DNA of 64,000 nt, taken from NCBI GenBank assembly GCA_035652075.1, contig DASREL010000060.1, forward strand, positions 1 through 64,000, written 5' to 3'. Positions within the stretch are counted from its first letter, which is position 1; the number at the start of each line of letters is the position of its first letter. Below the pieces are notes generated by a model that ran no database searches, had not been told where the DNA came from, and saw only the letters and a program-made list of their open reading frames with translations. Source of the stretch: Gp6-AA45 sp035652075. GTDB lineage: Bacteria > Acidobacteriota > Vicinamibacteria > Vicinamibacterales > CAVVIG01. Positions 42,168 through 50,897 of this stretch are shown in pieces. The position numbers were made by a program, and so were the translations under genes.

Positions 42168-43365
42168 TCGTCCCCGACGACGGGCGCACATGCATCGCGA
42201 TGGCCGCGAGCGTCGCGAAGAGCAAGCCGGTGGCCGGCACGCGCAGCGTCATTTCGAACATGTTCTGCACGGCGATCGCGACGAGACCGCTTGCGGCGCC
42301 GGCGCGAATCGCGAACATCGCGCTGCGATCGTCGCGCAGCCGTTTCCAGACCAGCGCAATGCCCGTCACGAGCACGAGCGCGACCGGAATGCCGACCAGC
42401 GCGCCACCTTCCGCGATCGTCTGCAGCAGCTCATTGTCGGCGTGCGAGATCGTAATCAATACCGTCGATGTCTGGTAGAAGGGCATAACGCGGCCGAAGG
42501 ATCCGACACCGGCGCCGACCGGCCAGAAGTCGAGCGCCATCGGGATGATCTGCCGCCACTCCGCGAGGCGCGAGCCAAGGCCTTCGCTGCCGATCGCTTC
42601 GAGGCGTGCCGACAGGAGACCGAAGTTGGCGAACAGTCCGGCGATTCCGACGAGGACGAGCAGCGCGATGGCGAGCCGACGGAGGCGTCGTGCCGACACG
42701 TCGCGCTGGATGATCAACAAGAAGGTGATCATGCCGATCGCCAGCCCGAGCAGTCCCGATCGCGACAACGACACCATGATGCCGGCCGTCATCAGACACA
42801 GCGCGACCGCGAGACGCGTGCCGGTGTCGTCGAACGCACGCTCAGGGTCGAACGGCTCCCCATGCTGATGGCGCGCCTGAAGACGGGCGACGAGGTAGCC
42901 GAGCGTGACCATCACCGCTAAGAGCAGCCAGCCCGAGTAATCATTGCGGTTGACGAACGGTCCCCACGGTCGCAGGTCGCGGCGCGTCACCGGCCAGATC
43001 AGATCGAGAATCGGCACCATCGTCAAATGCTGCGCGATCCCGACGACGGCGACGACGAGGCCGATCATCGCGATCCAGCGCGACAGCCATCGCAGTCCGC
43101 CGCGGCCGAGCGCCGTACGCGTGGCCCAGAAGGCCAGCATCAGCGCGCCGACGAGCAGCAGCGCCGTCGTGGTCGCTTGCGGATCGACCGAGATCGATTG
43201 CGACCGGCTCTGGATCGGCGCCACCGTCATGATCCGCTTGAACGCGATCGTGCCTGGCGCGATCCGCGCGAGAAGATCGAGCGGCAGCGGGATGACCTGC
43301 AGTCCCATCGCGGCGAGCACGAGCAGGAGGCTCACGTCGAGCCAGCGCGTGGCTCGGCCCAACAC
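42130..43365 (-). CDS. O-antigen ligase/polymerase-like membrane protein
   Basis: A polytopic membrane protein of the O-antigen ligase (Wzy_C/WaaL) family with about ten hydrophobic segments. The family core runs from NRNDYSGWLLLAVMV through MVSLSRSGLLGLAIGMITF to WPVGAGVGSFGRVMPFY and HADNELLQTIAEGG, the last being the conserved His loop. The GTG at 43365 gives 411 residues. The open frame extends upstream through about 45 more hydrophobic residues without ATG/GTG/TTG, to a CTG at 43515 preceding LKRRSD. The real N-terminus may therefore be further back. It follows the tyrosine kinase gene in the same direction. Confidence 0.85.
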   Translation of the reverse strand: MLGRATRWLDVSLLLVLAAMGLQVIPLPLDLLARIAPGTIAFKRIMTVAPIQSRSQSISVDPQATTTALLLVGALMLAFWATRTALGRGGLRWLSRWIAMIGLVVAVVGIAQHLTMVPILDLIWPVTRRDLRPWGPFVNRNDYSGWLLLAVMVTLGYLVARLQARHQHGEPFDPERAFDDTGTRLAVALCLMTAGIMVSLSRSGLLGLAIGMITFLLIIQRDVSARRLRRLAIALLVLVGIAGLFANFGLLSARLEAIGSEGLGSRLAEWRQIIPMALDFWPVGAGVGSFGRVMPFYQTSTVLITISHADNELLQTIAEGGALVGIPVALVLVTGIALVWKRLRDDRSAMFAIRAGAASGLVAIAVQNMFEMTLRVPATGLLFATLAAIAMHVRPSSGTNGGHRHRAAATH

Positions 43366-43498
43366 TGCCGCCGGGGCAAGCGCGAAAACAGCAACGCAGC
43401 CGATCGCGATCGGCCACGCCGTCAGCAGGTAACGGTGTGCGAAGAACAGGAGAGGAACGACGACGAGCGCCGCCAGGAGGCGGAGCGCGGCGGGGACG

Positions 43499-45799
43499 TC
43501 AGACCGCCGCTTCAGCGTAGTAGTTCTTGTACTGGTGGCCGTAGTAGCGCGAATAGTAGTACCGGTTTCGCGCGAAATCGACCTTATTGAGCACCACGGC
43601 GGTGAATTTCGGCTGGGTTTGCGTGACCGTTTCGATCGCGCGTTCGGCGAGCCGACGGCGCGTCATCTCGGCGCCGATCACGAACACGACGCCCGCAACA
43701 AGCGGGGCCAGAATCACCGCGTCGGTGACCGCCAGCACTGGCGGCGTGTCGATGATGATCCAGTCGAACGGTCCGTGGGCGAGGTTCGTCAGCAGCGTCC
43801 GCATGCGTTCGGACGCGAGCAGTTCCGACGGGTTCGGCGGCGGATGTCCCGCGGTGATTGCGAGGAGATTCGGGTCGATCGTGCGCTGGATGACGTCGCG
43901 CACGCGCGCCTGACCGACCAGCACCTGCGATAACCCGCGTTCGTTCGTCAGACGCAGCGGCCGGTGCAGGCCGGGCCGCCGCATGTCGGCGTCGACCAGC
44001 AGGACTCGCGCGCCGCCGTACGCGAGCGCCATCGCGATGTTCGCCGCCGTCGTCGTCTTGCCTTCGAGCGGCTGCGCGCTCGTAACCACGATGATCTTCG
44101 TGCCCGCGCCAGCGAACTTCGTGAGCAGGGACGTCCGCAACGCGCGGAACGACTCGCCGAAATCGTGTGGCACGCGCGCCGACGCGAGCAGCGGGTGTTT
44201 GTCGCCGCGGACCGACGGCACGAGGCCGAGGAACGTCATCTTCAGGCGCCGCGTGACATCTTCCGGCGTCTTGATCGTGTCGTTCATGTAGTCGAGGCCG
44301 TACGCGACGCCGAGTGCGAGCACGAGGCCGATACCGACCGACACGAGCCAGGTGCGGCGGCCCGTCGGGGTGATCGGCGCCTTCGGCACTTCGGCGTGAT
44401 CCACGACGCGCACGTTGTTCGCGCGGCTGTTGCTCGAGACACGCAACTCGTTTTCCCGCTGCAGCAGCGACTGATACACGACGCGATTGCTGTTCGCTTC
44501 GCGCTCCATGACGTTGTAGTCGACGCTCTTGCGGCTGAGATCTTGCGCGTCCGACTTCGCGGCATCGAGCGCGCGGCTCGTCATCTGTTCCTCGAGGATC
44601 GCCGTGTCGTACTCGTTCTTGATGTTCTGAACGGCGCGGCTGACTTCGAGGTCGTAGGCACGCTGCGCATCCTGCAGGTCGGCAATCGCCTTCTGCATCG
44701 TCGGATGCTTTTCCATGTACTTCTCGGCGAGCGAGTTCTTGATGCGCTGGGCGTCGACCACCCGCTGCTTCGCCGTCTGGACCGCGGCCGACTGCGCGAC
44801 CGCGGGAATCGAGTCGGCGGGCTGTCCGTTGTTGATCGCCTTGATCTGGTTGAAGAGGATTTCCCTCTGCGCCTTCTTCGTCTTCGCTTGCAGGAAGTCG
44901 TCGTTCAGTTTGTTGACGCGCGCGAGGACGATGTTCTGCTTCTCGTCAAGCGACAGGGCGTTCTGCTTGTCGCGGTAGTTCGCGAGCGCGCGTTCGCTCT
45001 CTTGCACCTTCTGCGACTGTGCCGCGACTTCGCGGTCGAGCCACTCGAGCATGTTCTGCGTGCTCTGCAGCTTGATCTGCAAGTTCTGCTCGACGTACTC
45101 GTCTACCAGCGTGTTGACGGCGGTGGCGGCGAACTGCGGATCCATCCCCGTAAACGTCACGTCGACGAGGCGGCTGCCCTGAATCGGAATCACGTCGACT
45201 TTCGCGAGAAACGCGCTGACCATCGCCGACTCGTCAGACGATTCGTCGGCCTTTGGCGCTTCGACTGGCGTCGTGATGGCGGGTGCCGGACGGACGAGCG
45301 CGAGCAGCTTGTCCTGGAAGTTTCGCAGCGCGACGGCGGGGCCGGTCGGCTTGACGGCGGTCCCATTGAACTCGGGAACGGTTTCGAGATGCAGCCGTTT
45401 GATGACGCGACGCGCGAGGTCGCGGCCCTTCAGAATCCGGTACTGCGTGCGATAGTACGGTTCGGGATCTTCGAAATAGGTGTTCTCCGCGTTCGTGATG
45501 CCAGGCACCATCGTCGAGCGCTCGTCTTCGATCATGATTTGCGCGCGCGATTGGAACAGCTGGATCGACGAGTAGCCCTGAATCATCATCGCCGCGGTCG
45601 TCAGGATGAACACGGCGGTTGCGACCTGACGATAGCGATAGATGACGGCGAGCCGGTCGAGGATGTGGACGTCTTCCGACGCCGAGAAATTCGTCGGCGG
45701 CGCGGGACGCGAGCCGCTACCCGGCCCTCCCGGCGGCGGCATCATCCCGTTGGACTGCGCGGCCTGGCGCGACGACGAGGATTCGGAATGCTCAGGCAT
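43499..45799 (-). CDS. Polysaccharide co-polymerase / tyrosine autokinase (Wzc-like BY-kinase)
   Basis: A 766-residue inner-membrane protein that controls chain length and export. It has a Wzz domain with membrane segments near residues 60-80 and 480-500 and a long periplasmic coiled coil (about 240-420). The cytoplasmic kinase has Walker A GKTTT (Lys581), Walker A' VLLVDADMRRP and Walker B WIIIDTPPV. A C-terminal Tyr cluster (YYYSRYYGHQYKNYY) carries the autophosphorylation sites. The start is the ATG overlapping the upstream stop (TAATG). It should partner the Wza-like protein at 6636, 37 kb away. Confidence 0.95.
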   Translation of the reverse strand: MPEHSESSSSRQAAQSNGMMPPPGGPGSGSRPAPPTNFSASEDVHILDRLAVIYRYRQVATAVFILTTAAMMIQGYSSIQLFQSRAQIMIEDERSTMVPGITNAENTYFEDPEPYYRTQYRILKGRDLARRVIKRLHLETVPEFNGTAVKPTGPAVALRNFQDKLLALVRPAPAITTPVEAPKADESSDESAMVSAFLAKVDVIPIQGSRLVDVTFTGMDPQFAATAVNTLVDEYVEQNLQIKLQSTQNMLEWLDREVAAQSQKVQESERALANYRDKQNALSLDEKQNIVLARVNKLNDDFLQAKTKKAQREILFNQIKAINNGQPADSIPAVAQSAAVQTAKQRVVDAQRIKNSLAEKYMEKHPTMQKAIADLQDAQRAYDLEVSRAVQNIKNEYDTAILEEQMTSRALDAAKSDAQDLSRKSVDYNVMEREANSNRVVYQSLLQRENELRVSSNSRANNVRVVDHAEVPKAPITPTGRRTWLVSVGIGLVLALGVAYGLDYMNDTIKTPEDVTRRLKMTFLGLVPSVRGDKHPLLASARVPHDFGESFRALRTSLLTKFAGAGTKIIVVTSAQPLEGKTTTAANIAMALAYGGARVLLVDADMRRPGLHRPLRLTNERGLSQVLVGQARVRDVIQRTIDPNLLAITAGHPPPNPSELLASERMRTLLTNLAHGPFDWIIIDTPPVLAVTDAVILAPLVAGVVFVIGAEMTRRRLAERAIETVTQTQPKFTAVVLNKVDFARNRYYYSRYYGHQYKNYYAEAAV

Positions 45800-46374
45800 T
45801 AATGCTGCAACTCGCACGCGGGCGCCGAGACGGGCGGAGGGGCGACAACGAGGACGCTCGACGCCGCGGCTTCTGACACGACAGCGGCCGCCGTCGTCGG
45901 CGTCGCCGTTGCGGCGCCGCCGCCGCCGAGGATGCCGGCAAATGGCGGCAGCTTGAACGGGAGTTTGACGACGGCCGACACGACGTCACCGGCGTTGACG
46001 TTCAAAATCTGACTCGCGGCCATCACAGCCGACTTGTCCGCCGAAAGAATTTCGACGATGTAGCTGCCCGGGTCGACGGCCTTGAATGCGTACAACCCGG
46101 TCTTGTCGGTCATCACCGTATCGACGATGCGACCGAATCGCGCATCGCGCAGCCGAACGAGCGTGTTCGACAATTGGCCGTTCGTCGAGTTGAGCGCGTT
46201 GCCTTGAATCGTGCTGGAGAACGTCTGCCCGCGGACGGCGCGAGCGGCGGTGCGAGTTGCCGTCGCGATCGATGGTTGCGCAGGCGCGGTTGCCACCTGC
46301 GTCTGGGCAGCGACGAGCTGCGGAAGGACACCCAGAGCCGCTACGACCGCGGCGACGGCAGCATGTCTGGGCAT
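45799..46374 (-). CDS. Secreted carboxypeptidase-regulatory-like domain protein
   Basis: A 191-residue exported protein with a signal peptide (about residues 1-23, ending VAAQ). One beta-sandwich module like the carboxypeptidase regulatory domain is visible (about 55-130: GNALNSTNGQLSNTLVRLRD, TDKTGLYAFKAVDPGSYIVE). A low-complexity Ala/Thr/Gly tail contains a hydrophobic stretch. It is the first gene of the minus-strand polysaccharide unit and overlaps the tyrosine kinase by one base. Its role is unknown; matrix or envelope attachment is possible. Confidence 0.75.
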   Translation of the reverse strand: MPRHAAVAAVVAALGVLPQLVAAQTQVATAPAQPSIATATRTAARAVRGQTFSSTIQGNALNSTNGQLSNTLVRLRDARFGRIVDTVMTDKTGLYAFKAVDPGSYIVEILSADKSAVMAASQILNVNAGDVVSAVVKLPFKLPPFAGILGGGGAATATPTTAAAVVSEAAASSVLVVAPPPVSAPACELQH

Positions 46375-46456
46375 AAGGAGCTCACTTTAAATATCGGTCG
46401 AAAACGCGTCGGACGCCAGCAGCAAGTCAGAATGACTTTATGTGACAATAACGTCA

Positions 46457-46496
46457 ATTATAGACATATCGTAGCACGACCGTTGCTGTACAGCAA
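46457..46496 (-). promoter_or_regulatory. -10 box with overlapping 14-bp palindrome, before the minus-strand polysaccharide genes
   Basis: On the minus strand TATAAT lies at 46462-46457, with a predicted start near 46450 and a 76-base leader. The -35 region lacks a consensus. A perfect palindrome, TTGCTGTACAGCAA (46483-46496), lies there instead. This pattern suggests a regulated promoter. A TGAC-N6-GTCA repeat (46443-46456) lies just downstream. The gap 46375-46604 is AT-rich (about 43% GC in 46441-46500). Confidence 0.45.
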
Positions 46497-46604
46497 TCGG
46501 AAGGGCACAGATAGCGTGCAACTGGCTAAGCTATTGATCAGCTGCTGTTTACAGTTCAATTCTACCGCACCTTCGGAGTGCCGCCCACTCCCGGACGAAA
46601 CGTT

Positions 46605-47654
46605 GTGAAGCGGACGATTGGGATTGCCGCTCTGGCGCTTGCCGCCCTGATGCTGCCGGTGCCGACCGCACCGGCGACGGAGCGGCTATACAGCAGCGGG
46701 ATATACCCGCATTTACAAGCGCTTTTGACCGGCATCTCCAACCATGTCGGTATCGCATTCTTGGACCTGCTCATGGTGGCGGCGCTGGTGTCGTGGTCTG
46801 TCTTTGCGCTTGACGATTTCCGACGGTGCCGCGTACGCGGACTGATCCCGATCGTGCGCCGGACGGTGGAGTGGCTGGCCCTTGGGTACCTCGTCTTTTT
46901 GGCGTGTTGGGGACTCAACTACCGTCGCGAACCGGTGACGACAAAAGTCGGCATCGACACGGCGAACGTCACGGCCGCTACGGCTCGCGCTCTCGCGCTG
47001 CAGATCGTCGAACGCCTCAACGCGCTGGCGGCGGATGCGCACCGCATGGGATGGCACGAGACGTCCGACATCGATCCCGACCTCGCCGCGGCGCTCGAGC
47101 GTACGATGACGTCGCTCGGATACGCGGCCCCAGTCGTGGCGCGCCCGAAACGCACGATTCTCGACATGTACTTCCGGCGCGTCGGCGTCGACGGCATGAC
47201 CGATCCGTATTTCCTCGAGACGTTCGTCGTGAGCGATCTGCTGCCATTCGAGCGGCCGATGGTGATCGCGCACGAATGGAGCCATCTCGCCGGGATTGCG
47301 AACGAAGGCGAAGCGAACTTCGCGGGGTGGCTCACGGCGATTCATGGCTCCGCCGCGGATGAGTACAGCGGATGGTTGTTCCTTTACGGTGAACTCGGCA
47401 TTCCGGTGGCGACACTGAATCCGCAGTCGCGACAGGATCTCACCGCCATCCGGATGCGGATCGCCCACAACGTCGCGCCGCGCGTCTCCGCCGTCGCGTG
47501 GCAGGCATACGATTCGTATTTGAAATCCAATCGCGTGACGGCCGGTGCGGCGAGCTATCGCGAAGTCGTTCAGCTGGTGCTCGGCGCGCGGTTCGACGCC
47601 CATTGGAACCCGGTGATCGCGTCGAGCGGCACGTCGCGCGCGTCGCCGCGGTAG
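46605..47654 (+). CDS. DUF3810-like membrane metalloprotease homologue
   Basis: A 349-residue protein with two or three N-terminal hydrophobic segments (about residues 5-20, 40-65, 85-105). An extracytoplasmic domain with a zinc-protease motif HEWSH (His223, Glu224, His227) and a following NEGEANF Glu matches the DUF3810 pattern. Substrates are unknown. The start is uncertain: GTG at 46605 gives KRTIGIAALALAAL; GTG at 46578 adds nine residues. The last 85 bases overlap the convergent truA gene. Confidence 0.8.
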   Translation: MKRTIGIAALALAALMLPVPTAPATERLYSSGIYPHLQALLTGISNHVGIAFLDLLMVAALVSWSVFALDDFRRCRVRGLIPIVRRTVEWLALGYLVFLACWGLNYRREPVTTKVGIDTANVTAATARALALQIVERLNALAADAHRMGWHETSDIDPDLAAALERTMTSLGYAAPVVARPKRTILDMYFRRVGVDGMTDPYFLETFVVSDLLPFERPMVIAHEWSHLAGIANEGEANFAGWLTAIHGSAADEYSGWLFLYGELGIPVATLNPQSRQDLTAIRMRIAHNVAPRVSAVAWQAYDSYLKSNRVTAGAASYREVVQLVLGARFDAHWNPVIASSGTSRASPR

Positions 47655-48358
47655 AACACGCGATCCAGAAACAACCCCGATGGAGGCGCCGTGAATCGCG
47701 CCGGTTCGCCCGGCATCGCGTGCCCTTTGCCGACTTCGACGAGTGCGCCCACGATCCGCCGCACCATCTTCCAGAGGAAATGTGATCCGTCGATGACGAC
47801 GAGCAGCAGCGCGCCCTGCTCGATGATGTCGAGCCGATCGATCAGGACCAGCGTCGATCGATCGCGGTCGTCGGGATCGTCGTCACGCTCGGCGAAGCGA
47901 CCGAAGTCCTGCATGCCGACGAGCGATGCGGCCGCGGCGCGCATCGCATCGACGTCGAGCGCGTCCTTCACCCACCAGACGTACGCTTTCGCAAACGCCG
48001 TGCGGCGACACGCGATCTGGTAGACATAGCGGCGCGCGACCGCGTCGTGCCGCGCGTGGAATCGATGCGGCACGTTCTCGACGGCGAGGAGGTTGATGTC
48101 CGCCGGCAGTTCGTCGTTGATCCGCTGTCGCAGCAGATCGCCGCGCAGCGTCGTGCTGACGTCGAGGTGGGCGACCTGGCCGAGCGCATGCACGCCGGCG
48201 TCGGTGCGCCCCGATCCGTACAGTTCGAAATCCTTGCGGCCGGTGACGGTGCGCACCGCGCGATCGATCTCACCCTGGATCGTCTTGGCGTTTTTCTGGA
48301 TTTGCCAGCCGCTGTACCGCGTCCCGGCGTATTCGATCGTCAGCTTGAAGCGCGGCAC
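47570..48358 (-). CDS. truA: tRNA pseudouridine synthase A
   Basis: A 262-residue TruA enzyme, which makes pseudouridine at positions 38-40 of the anticodon arm. The catalytic Asp53 lies in GSGRTDAGVHA. Other family blocks are IEYAGTRYSGWQIQ at the N-terminus, FHARHDAVARRYVYQI and HFLWKMVRRIVGAL. Length is normal. It converges on the DUF3810 gene with an 85-base overlap and diverges from the FHA-phosphatase gene. Confidence 0.97.
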   Translation of the reverse strand: MPRFKLTIEYAGTRYSGWQIQKNAKTIQGEIDRAVRTVTGRKDFELYGSGRTDAGVHALGQVAHLDVSTTLRGDLLRQRINDELPADINLLAVENVPHRFHARHDAVARRYVYQIACRRTAFAKAYVWWVKDALDVDAMRAAAASLVGMQDFGRFAERDDDPDDRDRSTLVLIDRLDIIEQGALLLVVIDGSHFLWKMVRRIVGALVEVGKGHAMPGEPARFTAPPSGLFLDRVFYRGDARDVPLDAITGFQWASNRAPSTS

Positions 48359-48392
48359 GATTGCATCTTAATCCGACTATACTCACCCATCC

Positions 48393-50006
48393 ATGCCAGA
48401 CGCCCCAGCCCCTCGCCTCGTGGTCACCGACGCGCTCGGCCGCCGCATCGTGACGATCGACAAACCGCTGTTCTCGATCGGCCGGCGGAGCGAAACGGAT
48501 TTGCGTTTGCCCGGAGCGGACATCTCGCGCGTGCACGCCGAAATCTCGATCGAGGCTGGCGCGTGCGTCATCCGCGACAAGCAGTCCCGCTTCGGCACGT
48601 TCGTGAACGGCGAGCGGACGAACGAGAAGACACTCGCCCACGGCGATCAGATCCGGCTCGGACAAGCGGGCGATACCGAGATCGTGTTCTTCATCGACGG
48701 CGAGGCGCCGTCGGTCGAGAAAAGCGCGATTTCGGCGGCGACGGAGCTGCGACAGATGGCGGCGCTGCTCGAAGGGCTGCGCGCGCTGGGGTCGGGCCGG
48801 GTGCTCGACGAGGTGCTCGCGCTCGTGCTGGATTCGGCGATCGACGTCACCGGCGCGGAACGCGGATTCATCATGCTCGAGAACCGCGAGAAACTCGAGT
48901 TCAAGCTGGCGCGCGCCCGCGGCAAGGTGACGCTCTCGGGTCGCACGTTCGAAACGAGCCGCAAGATTCCCGAGCAGGTGTTTGCGACGGGTCAGCAAAC
49001 GATCGTCGACGACCTGCTCGACGGCGATCTCGCGCAGCTCCACACCGGCACCGTCGCGCTCGGGATCCGCCACGTCTTGTGCACGCCGCTGCGCCTCGTG
49101 CGCTACGTCGAACGGGCGGAACAGCGGGGCGCCGACGAGATCATCGGCGTGCTGTATCTCGACAGCCGGGAGCGCGGCGCCCTGCGCTCCGCGTCGGCGC
49201 AATCCGCCCTCGAGACGCTGTCGGCCGAAGCCGCGCTGGCGATCGAAAACGCGCGGCTGTACCGCGAAGCGCTCGACAAGGCGAAGTTCGAACAGGAATT
49301 GAAGGTCGCCGCCGCGATTCAACAGTCGCTGCTGCCACAGGGACATCGCGACGGCAGTTTCTTCTCGACCGCCGCGACGTCGATCGCATGTCGCGCCGTC
49401 GGCGGCGACTTCTTCGATTACATCGACCTGCCGACATCGCAGTTCGGCTTCATCGTCGGCGACGTGGCCGGGAAGGGATCGCCGGCGGCGTTGCTCGCCG
49501 CGGCGGTGCTCGGCATGTTCAGCGCCGAAGCGACCTACCACACGAGCGCCGCGCAATTGATCACGCGGTTGAATCATGGGTTGTTCCGCCGCGCGATCGA
49601 GTCGCGGTTCCTCACGACGTTCTACGGCATGCTCGGGCCGGACGGCTCGCTGATGTACTGCAATGCCGGACACAACGCGCCGCTGGTCGTGTCCCCGTCC
49701 GGCATACGCCGCCTCGAAACGGGCGGTGTCGTCCTCGGCCTTTTCGATCAGGCGTCGTTCGACGAAGAAACGATCCAGTTGCAGCCGGGCGACTTCATCG
49801 TCGCGTTCAGCGACGGCGTGACCGAGGCGATGAACGAGGCGGGTGAAGAATTCGGCGACGATCGCCTGATCGCGTGCGTCACGCAGCATCGAGCCGAGTC
49901 GCCGAATGCCATTCTCGATGCGGTGATCGCGGATGTGCGCGCGTTTGCGGGCGATGCGACCCAGAGCGACGACGTGACCGCCGTGCTCGTGCGGTATACC
50001 GGTTAG
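48393..50006 (+). CDS. FHA-GAF-SpoIIE-type serine phosphatase
   Basis: A 537-residue signalling protein. It has an FHA domain (about residues 8-100; FSIGRRSETDLRLPG, ISRVHAEI), which binds phosphothreonine. A GAF domain (about 125-295) and a PP2C/SpoIIE phosphatase domain (about 300-537) follow; the latter has metal-binding Asp in GGDFFDYID and in the FSDGVTEAMNEAGEEFG block. Such proteins often control anti-sigma or STAS partner-switch circuits, but no partner is next to it. TATACT (48378-48383) lies just upstream of the ATG. It overlaps the next gene's 3' end by 4 bases. Confidence 0.93.
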   Translation: MPDAPAPRLVVTDALGRRIVTIDKPLFSIGRRSETDLRLPGADISRVHAEISIEAGACVIRDKQSRFGTFVNGERTNEKTLAHGDQIRLGQAGDTEIVFFIDGEAPSVEKSAISAATELRQMAALLEGLRALGSGRVLDEVLALVLDSAIDVTGAERGFIMLENREKLEFKLARARGKVTLSGRTFETSRKIPEQVFATGQQTIVDDLLDGDLAQLHTGTVALGIRHVLCTPLRLVRYVERAEQRGADEIIGVLYLDSRERGALRSASAQSALETLSAEAALAIENARLYREALDKAKFEQELKVAAAIQQSLLPQGHRDGSFFSTAATSIACRAVGGDFFDYIDLPTSQFGFIVGDVAGKGSPAALLAAAVLGMFSAEATYHTSAAQLITRLNHGLFRRAIESRFLTTFYGMLGPDGSLMYCNAGHNAPLVVSPSGIRRLETGGVVLGLFDQASFDEETIQLQPGDFIVAFSDGVTEAMNEAGEEFGDDRLIACVTQHRAESPNAILDAVIADVRAFAGDATQSDDVTAVLVRYTG

Positions 50007-50305
50007 CGCGGATTCCGAATTTTCTCGATTTTCGAATCTCGCTCGGACGCGAGGCGTTCGCGATCGCGCCGGAATTCCTGCTCGAGCGCTTCGCGTTCGG
50101 ATAAATCAGCGACGCGCGGCAGCTTCGATCGATACAACACGTCCTGCTCGGCGAGCTTCGCCTCGTAAAAGTTCCGAACCTCGGCGATAGCCGTCTTCTG
50201 TTGTTCGGTCAGCGGAGCGGTCGAGATGCCCGCCGCCTCATCACTCTTCTTGAGGCGCTCCATGGCGAGTTCGAGCGCCGATTTCAGTGGCTTATCAGTG
50301 GACAT
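50003..50305 (-). CDS. Small coiled-coil protein, function unknown
   Basis: A 100-residue charged protein with predicted coiled-coil character (ERLKKSDEAAG near residue 16; EQEFRRDRERLASERDSKIE near the C-terminus). No signal peptide or membrane segment. It converges on the phosphatase gene with a 4-base overlap and diverges from the cold-shock gene. I do not recognise a named family. Confidence 0.65.
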   Translation of the reverse strand: MSTDKPLKSALELAMERLKKSDEAAGISTAPLTEQQKTAIAEVRNFYEAKLAEQDVLYRSKLPRVADLSEREALEQEFRRDRERLASERDSKIEKIRNPR

Positions 50306-50384
50306 TCGACTGAACAGTATGCCGTAACGGGCGCAGTGATTGCAGACATGACGTCACGGTTTGTCGCTTCGACAGGAGGACGTT

Positions 50385-50585
50385 GTGCCGCAAGGAACAA
50401 TCAAGCGCGTGGTGAAAGACAAAGGATTCGGTTTCATCCGAGACGACCACGGCAACGACTACTTCTTCCATCGATCGTCGGTTGACGGTGATTTCACCCG
50501 GCTGAACGAAGGGCAGCAGGTGGCGTTCGAGGAAGAAGATTCGCCGAAAGGGCCGCGCGCCGGCAACGTGCGCGTCAACGAATAG
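50385..50585 (+). CDS. Cold-shock-domain protein
   Basis: A 66-residue single cold-shock domain. RNP1-like KGFGFIRDD and RNP2-like DYFFHRSSV are visible, followed by GQQVAFEEED and a short tail. It binds single-stranded nucleic acid. The GTG start is supported by AGGAGG at 50374-50379 with 5-base spacing. RNP1 has Arg-Asp where CspA has Thr-Pro, a frequent variant outside proteobacteria. Confidence 0.93.
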   Translation: MPQGTIKRVVKDKGFGFIRDDHGNDYFFHRSSVDGDFTRLNEGQQVAFEEEDSPKGPRAGNVRVNE

Positions 50586-50588
50586 AAG

Positions 50589-50661
50589 TGAGCCGGGTGG
50601 GAATCGAACCCACAACCCGCAGATTAAGAGTCTGCTGCTCTGCCAATTGAGCTACCGGCCC
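50589..50661 (-). tRNA. tRNA-Lys (anticodon CTT)
   Basis: Acceptor GGGCCGG pairs with CCGGCTC (one G-T pair), discriminator A. The anticodon loop is CTCTTAA (anticodon CTT), and the T arm is GTGGGTTCGATTCCCAC. CCA is not encoded. A possible -10 TAAAAT lies at 50679-50674, inside a small CTGAT-TTT-ATCAG palindrome. Confidence 0.95.
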
Positions 50662-50729
50662 GTGAAACGCCTGATTTTATCAGAACGGCTGGTCTCGCCG
50701 AAGCTCGCGCAGCGATCTTAGGCGGATGG

Positions 50730-50803
50730 TGCGCCCGACAGGAGTCGAACCTGTAGCCTTCGGCTCCGGAGGCCGACGCTCTATCCAATTGAGCTACGGG
50801 CGC
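50730..50803 (-). tRNA. tRNA-Arg (anticodon CCG)
   Basis: Acceptor GCGCCCG pairs with CGGGCGC, discriminator A. The anticodon stem TCGGC/GCCGA encloses CTCCGGA (anticodon CCG), and the T arm is ACAGGTTCGACTCCTGT. CCA is not encoded. Confidence 0.95.
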
Positions 50804-50808
50804 ACAGA

Positions 50809-50885
50809 TGGCGCGCCCGGAGGGAGTCGAACCCCCGACCTACAGGTTCGAAGCCTGTCGCTCTATCCAGCTGAGCTACGGGCGC
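50809..50885 (-). tRNA. tRNA-Arg (anticodon TCG), CCA encoded
   Basis: Acceptor GCGCCCG pairs with CGGGCGC, discriminator G, and the CCA end is encoded (50811-50809). The anticodon stem ACAGG/CCTGT encloses CTTCGAA (anticodon TCG). It lies 5 bases from the tRNA-Arg-CCG gene. Of the four tRNAs in this window it is the only one with a genomic CCA. Confidence 0.94.
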
Positions 50886-50897
50886 GCGCGAACCCTG

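Noticed and set aside
43964..45802. 612-residue open frame on the plus strand, opposite the Wzc-like kinase
   Set aside because: Shadow of the minus-strand kinase gene in GC-rich DNA; Arg-rich, without any domain, while the opposite strand has full kinase motifs.
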